Source: JAUILH01 sp964230215
GTDB lineage: Bacteria > Bacteroidota > Bacteroidia > Flavobacteriales_D > JAUILH01
Assembly (NCBI GenBank): GCA_964230215.1
Contig: CAXRGQ010000016.1
Coordinates: 558,001-622,000, forward strand
Direction: 5' to 3'
Length of the DNA stretch: 64,000 bases
Notes under the pieces: model-generated
Database searches by the model: none
Told to the model about the DNA's origin: nothing
Seen by the model: only the letters and a program-made list of their open reading frames with translations
Program-made: the position numbers and the translations under genes
Shown: one piece after another, positions 51,929-60,309 of the stretch
How positions within the stretch are numbered: the stretch's first letter is position 1
How the letters are laid out: every line of letters begins with the position of its first letter

Positions 51929-53299
51929 ATGGGGCAACTGAAACACATATTGACACAACCCATTTCAAGTGTCCCTTTAGCAAGTTATCGCATCCTGTTC
52001 GGTCTTCTCATGACCATATCTGGCATTCGTTTTTGGTACAACGGTTGGATAGAACGCTTCTATATTAATCCCGATTACCATTTTTCCTATTATGGATTTG
52101 AATGGGTGAAAGCACTAGACGGCAAAGGAATGTATATTCTTTTTGCCGTTTGTATTTTATCAGCACTGTTTATTGCACTTGGTCTATTATACCGCATAAG
52201 CACAGTGACGTTCTTTTTAAGTTTTACTTACATTGAATTGATTGATAAAACCACCTATCTTAATCACTACTATTTTGTTAGCATTGTTGCCTTCTTGCTA
52301 ATTTTTATTCCTGCAAATGCCGCATTTTCACTCGACAACCTGTTTTTTAAAAAGAAACGAACGCATATACCGGCTTGGACAAAGTATGCCCTATTATTTC
52401 AAATCTCCATAGTCTATTTTTATGCTGGTATCGCCAAAATTAATTATGATTGGCTGATTGAAGCAGAACCATTAACTACATGGTTAAAACCACGGTATGA
52501 TACTCCCATAGTTGGTGAATTATTTAGAAAAGATTGGATGCTATATCTACTTAGCTGGTGCGGCATGCTTTTCGACTGTTTGATTCCCTTCTTATTGCTT
52601 TACAAGCGCACACGCCTACTTGGATTTACAGCACTTGTATTCTTTCATCTGTTCACAGGGTTCCTTTTCCCCATTGGTGTTTTTCCGTATGTAATGATTT
52701 GTGGATCTATTCTATTCTTTTCGGATAGATTCCATTTCACCTTGTTCTCCAAGTTTTCAAGAATAAAAACCAAGCTATATATGGTTAGACCACGCATCCA
52801 TGGTGAAACTAGTAATGGAGCTTCTCCTTTTATAATAGGCTTACTGGCCTTTCATTTTGTACTTCAGCTTTTAATTCCATGGCGCTATTTATTATATCCT
52901 GGTGATTTATTCTGGACACAAGAAGGCTACCGTTTCTCATGGCGTGTAATGCTTGCTGAAAATCAAGGAAGTGCACAGTTCTATTTAAAACACCCAGACC
53001 ATCCTGGATATGTTACTATTGATAAAACTAAATTTCTTCATCCGCAACAAATAAAGCAAATGTCTTTCCAACCCGATATGATTCTTCAGTTCGCACATCA
53101 CTTAAAAGAATACTATACAGGAAAAACAATTACAGCTTACGGGGACACCTTATTGTTTGAAAATCCGCAAATTTGCGCTGACGTTTATGTAAAACTAAAC
53201 AACACTGCTAGTAGAAAATTGATAGATAAATCAACCATTTTATCTAATCAAGCTATTAATCTTGCACCAAAAAAGTGGCTTATACATTACCATGACTAG
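51929..53299 (+). CDS. HTTM-domain membrane protein (vitamin K-dependent carboxylase-like)
   Basis: 456 residues. The N-terminal ~320 residues hold several hydrophobic helices with conserved SYRILFGLLMTISGIRFWYNGW, LIDKTTYLNHYYF and PANAAFSLD segments of the HTTM family, which is homologous to the membrane part of vitamin K-dependent gamma-carboxylase. The last ~140 residues are soluble. Bacterial function is unknown. It lies inside the iron-type operon, eight bases after the imelysin gene and overlapping the receptor start by eight bases. Confidence 0.85.
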   Translation: MGQLKHILTQPISSVPLASYRILFGLLMTISGIRFWYNGWIERFYINPDYHFSYYGFEWVKALDGKGMYILFAVCILSALFIALGLLYRISTVTFFLSFTYIELIDKTTYLNHYYFVSIVAFLLIFIPANAAFSLDNLFFKKKRTHIPAWTKYALLFQISIVYFYAGIAKINYDWLIEAEPLTTWLKPRYDTPIVGELFRKDWMLYLLSWCGMLFDCLIPFLLLYKRTRLLGFTALVFFHLFTGFLFPIGVFPYVMICGSILFFSDRFHFTLFSKFSRIKTKLYMVRPRIHGETSNGASPFIIGLLAFHFVLQLLIPWRYLLYPGDLFWTQEGYRFSWRVMLAENQGSAQFYLKHPDHPGYVTIDKTKFLHPQQIKQMSFQPDMILQFAHHLKEYYTGKTITAYGDTLLFENPQICADVYVKLNNTASRKLIDKSTILSNQAINLAPKKWLIHYHD

Positions 53300-55706
53300 A
53301 TGGGGTTTAACATACCTTTTTATTGCTTTCCAAGTATTATCATGGGGACAAAGCTCAACAGTGAACTTTAGGTTTGTAGACTACAATACACTTGAAGCGG
53401 TTGAATACGTTAGAGTATATCAACTCGAATCTGGCAAACTAACCGAGCTAGATAGCTTAAATGAAGTTCAGCTTACACTGGATAAAACACCATGCACTCT
53501 TGTATTTTCGGCACCATTGTACAAAGTTGACACCATTACTTTAAACACATCAAACAAAACAAACTACACTATTAAACTTAAGACCCAAAGCACGCAATTA
53601 GGACTCTTAACCATTGGTGATAAGGATCATTATTCAATGGGATACGCTAGTTTACGCGGAGTTGACACAGATAACATGGCGGTTTATAAAGGCATGAAAA
53701 CGAATGATGTTGCTGTAGACCTTATTGCCGCAAACAAATCAACCAATAATGCGCGAGAATTATATAGTCAGGTGGCAGGTATAAACGTCTGGGAAAGCGA
53801 TGGCGCTGGTATTCAGCTCGGAATTGGAGGAAGGGGTTTAAGCCCAGATAGAAGTGCCAACTTTAATGTGCGTCAAAATGGATATGACATTAGTGCTGAT
53901 GCCTTAGGGTACCCAGAAAGTTATTACAGCCCTCCGTCTGAAGCTGTTGGGAATATCCAGGTGATTCGGGGTGCCGCTTCACTACAATACGGTACTCAGT
54001 TTGGTGGATTGGTGAATTTCAAACTCAAATCACCTTATGAAAGTGAAAAATTTGGTTTGCACTCAAGAACAAGTTTAGGTTCTAATAATTATTTGGCCAA
54101 TTTCACTCAGTTTGGTGGACGTGTTGGAGTGAATGCCTATAACGTGTTTGTTAACTATAAACAAGGCGACGATTTCCGGCCCAATTCTGGTTTTAATCAA
54201 GTAAGTGCACATATTTCATACAAACGGTTATTGTCCGAATCAAGCCTAATAAATGTTGAATTTACAAAAATGGCCTACCTAGCTCAACAAGCAGGGGGCT
54301 TAACTGATATTCAGTTTTATGATGACCCCTATCAATCCAATAGAGAGAGGAATTGGTTTAAGGTAAACTGGAATTTAGCTTCTATCAATTTTAAAAGTAA
54401 ACTGTCCAAAACCAGCATGATAGATGTAAAAGCATTTGGTTTAGTGGCGAATAGAAATTCTCTTGGAACGCTCTTAAGGATCGATCGAGCAGATGATGAC
54501 TCGAATAGAAATCTAATTCAGGGAGATTTCAAAAACATTGGCTTAGAATCACGCATGATCAATTGGTACGGCAATAGTAAGCGCCCCCATACCCTAGTTG
54601 CCGGAGTTCGTTTATACAAAGGTCAAAACACTGCATTCCAGGGCGCTGCGAATAACGGTTCAGATGCCGATTTTACTTTTATTAATAGCGATAGTTTATC
54701 GAGTGACTACCTTTTTCCGAGCCACAACCTTGCCCTTTTTGCGCAGAATATTTTTCAGTTAACAAAACGATTGAGTATTGTTCCCGGAGTTCGCTATGAA
54801 TATATTTCCACCAAATCTGATGGCTATTATCGCATAGTAAATCGTGATTTAGCGGGTAATGTAATTGAGCAGCGCATTGTAAATGAAACACAAGTGAACA
54901 ACAGAGGACTATTTCTTGCTGGAACTGGTTTAAGCTATCAAGTAAACGATAATACCGAGATTTTTGCGAATATTTCACAAAATTATCGCGCTATTACCTT
55001 TAATGATATGCGGATAGTTAATCCCAACTTTCAGATTGATCCCGAATTACAAGATGAGACAGGATACACAGGGGACATAGGAGTTCGAGGAAAAATAAAG
55101 GAACTATTTACTTATGATATATCAGGGTTTTACATCTACTATAACAATAGGATAGGATTTACAACTGAAGTTAACGAACAGTTAAACAGGCTATACATAC
55201 TTAGGACGAACGTTGGTAGTTCGCGCAATCTTGGTCTTGAATCTTACATTAATTTCCATGTAGATAAAATCTGGTCAGATAGTTCCAAATTCAAGATTAT
55301 TTTATTCTCAAATGTGTCCATCATTGATGCTCGATATATTGATAGCAAAGAACAAAACATAGAAGGGAACTATGTTGAACTTGCACCACCTCTATTGATG
55401 CGTTTCGGACTTAGCGTAGGTCAAAAGAACTGGGGTATTTCGTGGACTTACTCATTTACAGATAGACAATTTAGTGATGCCAGCAATGCTATTAGTACAC
55501 CTACGGCTGTTAATGGTGTGATACCGTCATACAGTGTTCAGGATATTAATGCCTTTGTCAACTACAAGCGTTTTAGATTTGAATTAAGCGTCAATAACCT
55601 CCTAGATGAAGCTTACTTTACCCGCAGAGCATCTGGATATCCAGGGCCTGGCATTATTCCGTCTCCGGGAAGGTTGATTTTTGGCACACTTCAATTTAAA
55701 TTATGA
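53292..55706 (+). CDS. TonB-dependent outer-membrane receptor (FecA-like)
   Basis: 804 residues from the ATG at 53292, which begins a signal peptide; the ATG ten codons upstream is inside the HTTM gene. An N-terminal carboxypeptidase-regulatory-like domain (about 25-100) precedes the plug (INVWESDGAGIQLGIGGRG to VIRGAASLQYGTQFGG) and the 22-strand barrel, ending in FGTLQFKL. The plug segment PPSEAVGNIQVIRGAASLQYG is like that of ferric citrate/siderophore receptors. Last gene of the palindrome-headed operon; it overlaps the HTTM stop by eight bases. Confidence 0.92.
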   Translation: MTRWGLTYLFIAFQVLSWGQSSTVNFRFVDYNTLEAVEYVRVYQLESGKLTELDSLNEVQLTLDKTPCTLVFSAPLYKVDTITLNTSNKTNYTIKLKTQSTQLGLLTIGDKDHYSMGYASLRGVDTDNMAVYKGMKTNDVAVDLIAANKSTNNARELYSQVAGINVWESDGAGIQLGIGGRGLSPDRSANFNVRQNGYDISADALGYPESYYSPPSEAVGNIQVIRGAASLQYGTQFGGLVNFKLKSPYESEKFGLHSRTSLGSNNYLANFTQFGGRVGVNAYNVFVNYKQGDDFRPNSGFNQVSAHISYKRLLSESSLINVEFTKMAYLAQQAGGLTDIQFYDDPYQSNRERNWFKVNWNLASINFKSKLSKTSMIDVKAFGLVANRNSLGTLLRIDRADDDSNRNLIQGDFKNIGLESRMINWYGNSKRPHTLVAGVRLYKGQNTAFQGAANNGSDADFTFINSDSLSSDYLFPSHNLALFAQNIFQLTKRLSIVPGVRYEYISTKSDGYYRIVNRDLAGNVIEQRIVNETQVNNRGLFLAGTGLSYQVNDNTEIFANISQNYRAITFNDMRIVNPNFQIDPELQDETGYTGDIGVRGKIKELFTYDISGFYIYYNNRIGFTTEVNEQLNRLYILRTNVGSSRNLGLESYINFHVDKIWSDSSKFKIILFSNVSIIDARYIDSKEQNIEGNYVELAPPLLMRFGLSVGQKNWGISWTYSFTDRQFSDASNAISTPTAVNGVIPSYSVQDINAFVNYKRFRFELSVNNLLDEAYFTRRASGYPGPGIIPSPGRLIFGTLQFKL

Positions 55707-55746
55707 ACTTAGCTTGAGTGATTCTATCTTTATAGAAATACTTTAG

Positions 55747-56499
55747 GTGAGTAGTAATCCTTATAAAATATTGGGCGTTCCAAAAAACGCTAGTATAGCT
55801 CAGATTAAGAAAGCATACCGCAAACTCGCCCTTAAATGGCATCCAGATAAAAACTCAAGCGCTCAAGCTGAGGAGATGTTTATCAAAATCAATGAAGCTT
55901 ACTCTTTATTGTCTGATGAACAGAAAAGACGGCTATACGATCGCGGAAGCAGAATAAAGACCACACGGCATAAAAGCAATTATGAGGATTGGATAAAACG
56001 CGAGCAAGCCAATGCACGGGCTAAAGCGCAGCATGAAGCAAGAATGCGCTATGAGGCTTATAAGAAAACTCAATACAATAACGAATTAGCTACATTTATT
56101 CTAGCAATTTGGCTTATCTGGTTTATGCTGGGTTTATTATCAATATCAATTGCATATGTAGGAAACTATGTCGCTGATCCAGATATTAAACGTCCGAATG
56201 ACTTTTGGGTAGATTGGGTACCTTTTGCGGTAGTGCTTCCAATAATCGGTTGTGTTTGCTCTGTATTTTGGCTTAAACGGAATACCACCTTTTTCAAGAA
56301 AAAAAGTTCTAATTCTCCGGACAGAATGTCGAATGAACTTAAATTGAACACAATTTCAAAAGTGATTGTTTTGGCTTATGTCTGTGGAATTCCTGTTATG
56401 ATTGGTGCATTCTCGAATGGATTACCACTCCTTGGTTTGGGCTGGCTTATACTAACCCTTGGACTTCACATAGGTATTAAGCGTGTATTTAGGAATTAA
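55747..56499 (+). CDS. J-domain membrane protein
   Basis: 250 residues from a GTG at 55747. J domain at residues 3-65 with the HPD motif (H32-P33-D34) for stimulating a DnaK. Residues ~70-110 are charged, followed by four membrane helices (ATFILAIWLIWFMLGLL, WVPFAVVLPIIGCVCSVFW, VIVLAYVCGIPVMIGAF, PLLGLGWLILTLGL). It is not a full DnaJ (no Gly/Phe or zinc domain), so it may recruit DnaK to the inner membrane. 40 bases after the receptor gene; its stop overlaps the convergent regulator by four bases. Confidence 0.82.
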   Translation: MSSNPYKILGVPKNASIAQIKKAYRKLALKWHPDKNSSAQAEEMFIKINEAYSLLSDEQKRRLYDRGSRIKTTRHKSNYEDWIKREQANARAKAQHEARMRYEAYKKTQYNNELATFILAIWLIWFMLGLLSISIAYVGNYVADPDIKRPNDFWVDWVPFAVVLPIIGCVCSVFWLKRNTTFFKKKSSNSPDRMSNELKLNTISKVIVLAYVCGIPVMIGAFSNGLPLLGLGWLILTLGLHIGIKRVFRN

Positions 56500-57179
56500 T
56501 CAGTAGTATTTCCCGCAAAGAGATACTTGTTGGGATGCACAATGTTTGATTTTACCGCATACATAACGATACCTGCAGTATTCTTTACACCCAATTTTGC
56601 CATAATATTTTTGCGGTGGGTATTAACGGTATGAGCGCTAATGAATAGATGCTCGGCAATTTGAGCATTTGTATACCCTTCTGCAATCATAGCTATAATC
56701 TCTCCTTCCCTCTCACTAATCGCCACAGGCTCACAGCTAAACTCTTTCGCTTCAAGTTCAGTAAGATCAATATTCTCTTGAGCGATTTTCTCCAGAATTT
56801 TCCCGCAATAGAAGCTATTGTTTTTGTGTGTTTCATTCACAGCATCAATAATCTCCTGAATGTCACAATCTTTTTTAATATGGCTTTTGATTCCTGATCT
56901 AAGTGCATGCACCATGGTTTGTCCACTTTGCTCTTGCGTAATAGCAACGAACTTTATGTCTTTACTTAGAGCGTGAACTTCTGGAATAACATCTATTGTA
57001 AAACCTTCAGAAGCATAGTCAATCAATACTATGTCTGGTTTAAACGATTCTACCTGCTTTAAGAGCGAATCATTATTAGTTGCTTCCCCTGCAATCTGGA
57101 TATCACCAATGGTGCTTAAAACGCTTCTTAACCCTATTCGGATTAATTCGTTACTATCAGCTAATATTACAGTTGCCAC
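56496..57179 (-). CDS. NarL/LuxR-type response regulator
   Basis: 227 residues from a GTG at 57179. Receiver domain at residues 1-120 with an acidic pocket (ILADSNE) and phospho-acceptor Asp in VLIDYA (about residue 54), and the conserved Lys in IKKD. The C-terminal LuxR helix-turn-helix is at about 150-215 (ISEREGEIIAMIAEGYTNAQIAEHLFISAHTVNTHRKNI). No sensor kinase is adjacent. A TTTG-N20-TAGATTTG promoter and a near-copy of the iron-type palindrome lie just upstream, so it may answer to metal status. Confidence 0.92.
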   Translation of the reverse strand: MATVILADSNELIRIGLRSVLSTIGDIQIAGEATNNDSLLKQVESFKPDIVLIDYASEGFTIDVIPEVHALSKDIKFVAITQEQSGQTMVHALRSGIKSHIKKDCDIQEIIDAVNETHKNNSFYCGKILEKIAQENIDLTELEAKEFSCEPVAISEREGEIIAMIAEGYTNAQIAEHLFISAHTVNTHRKNIMAKLGVKNTAGIVMYAVKSNIVHPNKYLFAGNTTD

Positions 57180-57180
57180 T

Positions 57181-57199
57181 ATTTAGAATGATTTTAGAT
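57181..57199. promoter_or_regulatory. near-copy (17/19) of the 49436 palindrome over the regulator start region
   Basis: ATTTAGAATGATTTTAGAT differs from the perfect palindrome at 49436-49454 at only two positions. It covers the expected transcription start of the NarL-type gene, where a repressor would block initiation. Regulator identity is not known from this window. Confidence 0.55.
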
Positions 57200-57201
57200 A
57201 A

Positions 57202-57233
57202 CAAATCTACTACCCACAATCGAATGTAGCAAA
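57202..57233 (-). promoter_or_regulatory. Bacteroidota-type promoter of the NarL-type regulator
   Basis: On the minus strand TTTG (57233-57230), 20 bases, TAGATTTG (57209-57202). Both elements match the consensus. Transcription should start about 16 bases before the GTG, inside the 57181-57199 operator-like repeat. Confidence 0.75.
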
Positions 57234-57250
57234 TCTATTTCTTAACAATC

Positions 57251-58165
57251 TTAAGGTATATCCACCAACATACCGTCGCTGGCAGAAATGGTATTGTCAA
57301 ATTCAGTTCTCGCCTCATCTATAAGTTCCTGAACATCATTGTATCTAGCCGAAAAATGACCAATTAAAAGTCGTTTAACCCCAGCCAATTTTGCAATTTT
57401 TCCAGCTTGAAGACTTGTCGAATGAAAAGTCTTTTTTGCCCTATCAAGTAAATCGTGCTTAAATGTAGATTCATGATATAATAGGTCCACTCCAGAAATA
57501 ATGGGGATGATATCTTCGCTATATGCCGTATCACTGCAATATGCATAGGACCTGGACGACCTACCAACAGTACTCAACAGCTTTCCATCAATTACTTCAC
57601 CATCATTTGTGATGCCATCTCCACCTTGTTTTATTTTGGACGCATACACCATTGGTACATCATATTCAGCCATCTTTTCTGGTAAAATCTTACGATTATT
57701 CTCCTTCTCCACAAATAAATATCCAGTGCATGCAATACGGTGTTTTAGTGGAATGGTAAATACCTTACACACTGTTGTTTCCAGAATCATTTCGTGCTTG
57801 GTTGGATCTAATTCTATGAATTTTATGGGGTAATTTAAATAGGATTCTGTTAAGCGCAGTTGTGTTTCTACAAACTCCTTTAAACCAACCGGACCAAATA
57901 TATATAACTCCTGAGTGCGACCTAGCAGATGGTAAGTACTTATTAAACCCATCAAACCAAACACATGATCGCCATGCATGTGACTAATGAAGATATGCTT
58001 AATCTTCTGGAATTTAATTTTCTGTTTGCGGATTTGAATTTGTGTCCCTTCTCCGCAATCAACTAAAAATTGATGTTCTCTAATATTTACTACCTGCGCA
58101 CTAGGTCTCCTTCCAAGCGTTGGTGCTGCAGATCCACTACCTAATATGTGTACAGAAAATCGCAT
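57251..58165 (-). CDS. rnz: ribonuclease Z
   Basis: 304 residues. MRFSVHILGSGSAAPTLGRRPSAQVVN is the usual RNase Z opening, and the zinc motif SHMHGDH holds H62, H64, D66 and H67. Later His/Asp ligands appear in TAYSEDIIP, HESTF and IGHFSARY. It trims the 3' ends of tRNA precursors, needed here because the tRNA-Glu gene lacks an encoded CCA. Seven T residues from an upstream hairpin abut the ATG with no spacer (see findings). Confidence 0.95.
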   Translation of the reverse strand: MRFSVHILGSGSAAPTLGRRPSAQVVNIREHQFLVDCGEGTQIQIRKQKIKFQKIKHIFISHMHGDHVFGLMGLISTYHLLGRTQELYIFGPVGLKEFVETQLRLTESYLNYPIKFIELDPTKHEMILETTVCKVFTIPLKHRIACTGYLFVEKENNRKILPEKMAEYDVPMVYASKIKQGGDGITNDGEVIDGKLLSTVGRSSRSYAYCSDTAYSEDIIPIISGVDLLYHESTFKHDLLDRAKKTFHSTSLQAGKIAKLAGVKRLLIGHFSARYNDVQELIDEARTEFDNTISASDGMLVDIP

Positions 58166-58206
58166 AAAAAAACCCTGACACCAGCCCTATGCTGATCGTC
58201 AGGGTT
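58166..58206 (-). terminator. hairpin with T-run, end of the T9SS gene and leader of rnz
   Basis: AACCCTGAC pairs with GTCAGGGTT, with an inner CAGC/GCTG helix, and on the minus strand runs into seven T residues that end directly at the rnz ATG. It should terminate the T9SS transcript, but its position makes attenuation of rnz possible. Confidence 0.8.
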
Positions 58207-58228
58207 AAATATCTCTAGAGTTAACTAT

Positions 58229-58975
58229 CTATCGTACTATCATTTTATTGCCGTAACTAACGTTGCCGTTGTCCAGCGTATACAGGTAGATGCCTCCATC
58301 TAAATTTTTCGCGTCAAAGGTAATTCTGTTTTCACCTCTAATCGCTTTTATCGTTTGTCTGTGAATTACCTTACCTAGTAAATTCATAACAGTAAACTCA
58401 ACATTAGTGTTAACTCCACTATTAAAGTCTATGTACGTTATACCATCAACTGGATTTGGATGATTTTGACTAACTTCTAATCTATCACCCTCAATTGAAT
58501 TGATTCCAACACTACCGCTGTCAATTACATCTATGTAGTAATAAGTAAGCGTTGATTGCTGAGAGATTACAGAATAAGCTGTTAAATCAATGGTTAAGTA
58601 ATAACGGCCAGTATCAGCTATCGTTGGATTTGTTGTGCTGTATATTCTTGCACATGAAGAGGTCCCTCCATAAAACACACATGAAGCATTTGCACACTCG
58701 TATGTAAAGCCTGGAGGCAGTCCTGAAATGTTGTCAATAATGATACTATCAATAGGAACGGTTTGTGGAAAACCAGGAATAATCTCAACCGTAGTATCTA
58801 ATGGAGTTACTGCTGTGATAGTCTGAGAATATGAACTTCCTACAAAAGCAGGCATAAAATTGGTGGCACTATCAGGATAAATGCCGGGTGAAGTGTACTG
58901 AGGATCAGGCGTACATTGCGCATTCGCTTGTACAACTCCCACAAATAACACTGCTAAGAGTAACAGTTTTTTCAT
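58229..58975 (-). CDS. T9SS type-A secreted protein
   Basis: 248 residues with a signal peptide (LLLLAVLFVGVVQANAQ). The body holds one domain with three cysteines in CANASCVFYGGTSSC and aromatic beta strands, but no named family. The last ~80 residues are a T9SS type-A domain (LEVSQNHPNPVDGITYIDF .. GNKMIVR). It lies between the STAS gene (15 bases) and the rnz leader hairpin. The pairing of a secreted protein with rnz and STAS looks like shared transcription rather than shared function. Confidence 0.85.
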   Translation of the reverse strand: MKKLLLLAVLFVGVVQANAQCTPDPQYTSPGIYPDSATNFMPAFVGSSYSQTITAVTPLDTTVEIIPGFPQTVPIDSIIIDNISGLPPGFTYECANASCVFYGGTSSCARIYSTTNPTIADTGRYYLTIDLTAYSVISQQSTLTYYYIDVIDSGSVGINSIEGDRLEVSQNHPNPVDGITYIDFNSGVNTNVEFTVMNLLGKVIHRQTIKAIRGENRITFDAKNLDGGIYLYTLDNGNVSYGNKMIVR

Positions 58976-58990
58976 AAAGTAGTAATTAGG

Positions 58991-59344
58991 TTAAACATCT
59001 GTACTACCGTTCAACATACCAACAGCTTCCTCAGCATTGCTAGCAATGTTAAGAACGGTGTGAAGTTGAGAGATAGTAATTAACTTCATTACAGGATCTT
59101 GTAACCCTGTAAGAACAAAAGCTCCATCAGCCCCTTTGCACAGTCTGTTAGCCACTAGTATAGCGCTCAAACCAGACGAATCACAATACCTTGATTCAGA
59201 CAAGTCAATGATAAGATTATTAACACCTTGCTTATTTAAGTACACCAATTCGCTCTTTAGCTCAGGCGCGTTTGCAGTGTCTAATTTATCCACCTTAGTT
59301 CTGATGATTGTGTAGTTGTCGTGCGTCTCCTTTTCAAAATTCAT
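58991..59344 (-). CDS. STAS-domain (anti-sigma factor antagonist-like) protein
   Basis: 117 residues, one STAS domain. The phosphorylation-site Ser region DSSGLSAILVANR is intact, as in SpoIIAA/RsbV. Such proteins are released from anti-sigma partners when dephosphorylated; no anti-sigma kinase is nearby. A partial -7 element TAACTTTG lies at 59369-59362 without a TTG at -33. It is 35 bases after pyrB. Confidence 0.88.
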   Translation of the reverse strand: MNFEKETHDNYTIIRTKVDKLDTANAPELKSELVYLNKQGVNNLIIDLSESRYCDSSGLSAILVANRLCKGADGAFVLTGLQDPVMKLITISQLHTVLNIASNAEEAVGMLNGSTDV

Positions 59345-59379
59345 TTTAAACCGCTTTGTCTCAAAGTTAATATTTTTTT

Positions 59380-60309
59380 TTAGCGATTTATATTTGCCGC
59401 TAATAAATATATTACTGCCATCCTAATTGCCACTCCATTCTCCACCTGATTTAGTATGATAGACTGCTCAGAATCTGCTACTTCACTACTAATTTCAACC
59501 CCTCTATTTATTGGGCCAGGGTGCATTATCGTAATTTCTTTATCTAAGCTTTTTAGCAGGGTCATATCCAAGCCAAATAGCTGTGTGTATTCCCGAATTG
59601 ATGGGAAGTACTTAATCTCTTGTCTTTCAAGCTGAATTCGTAACATATTGGCTATATCACACCAATTAAGTGCCTCTTTTAGATTATGTGACACCTTTAC
59701 CCCGAGCTTGTCAATGTACTTTGGAATAAGTGTGGTTGGTCCACATACCATTACCTCTGCTCCTAGTTTTTGTAAGCAATAGATATTTGATAAGGCTACC
59801 CTGCTGTGTTTTATGTCACCCACAATCACCACCTTTTTACCCGTTACATCACCATGCTTTTCTCTTATCGAATAAGCGTCAAGAAGAGCCTGAGTAGGGT
59901 GTTCGTGTGTTCCGTCGCCAGCATTAATAATTCTAGCGTCTATGTGCTTTTCAAGAAAGGCATGTGCGCCAGGATTTGGGTGACGCATTACCACCATATC
60001 TACCTTCATAGATAAGATATTGTTCACCGTGTCAATTAAGGTCTCGCCTTTTTTTACGGATGATGAGGCTGCTGAGAAATTCACCACATCTGCAGACAAT
60101 CTTTTTTCAGCTAACTCAAATGATAAGCGTGTTCTGGTTGAATTCTCAAAAAACAAGTTAGCAATCGTAATATCTCTAAGCGATGGTACTTTTTTAATTG
60201 GGCGGTTAATGACATCCTTAAAACTATCAGCGGTCTTAAAAATAAGTCGAATATCGGCTTCAGTTAGCCCTTTAATTCCCAATAAATGATTTACACTCAA
60301 TCTATCCAT
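59380..60309 (-). CDS. pyrB: aspartate carbamoyltransferase catalytic subunit
   Basis: 309 residues, the usual catalytic-chain length. The carbamoyl-phosphate motif FFENSTRTRLSFELA is at about residue 55, HPTQALLDAYS at about 137, and a RIQLERQE region and HPGPINRGVEI close the active site. Makes carbamoyl-aspartate in pyrimidine synthesis. No regulatory chain pyrI is adjacent. The start overlaps pyrR by eight bases. Confidence 0.97.
   Translation of the reverse strand: MDRLSVNHLLGIKGLTEADIRLIFKTADSFKDVINRPIKKVPSLRDITIANLFFENSTRTRLSFELAEKRLSADVVNFSAASSSVKKGETLIDTVNNILSMKVDMVVMRHPNPGAHAFLEKHIDARIINAGDGTHEHPTQALLDAYSIREKHGDVTGKKVVIVGDIKHSRVALSNIYCLQKLGAEVMVCGPTTLIPKYIDKLGVKVSHNLKEALNWCDIANMLRIQLERQEIKYFPSIREYTQLFGLDMTLLKSLDKEITIMHPGPINRGVEISSEVADSEQSIILNQVENGVAIRMAVIYLLAANINR

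Noticed and set aside
58166..58206. Riboswitch before rnz
   Set aside because: The structure is a simple two-part hairpin with T-run; no conserved aptamer core was recognised. Terminator or attenuator is the simpler reading.
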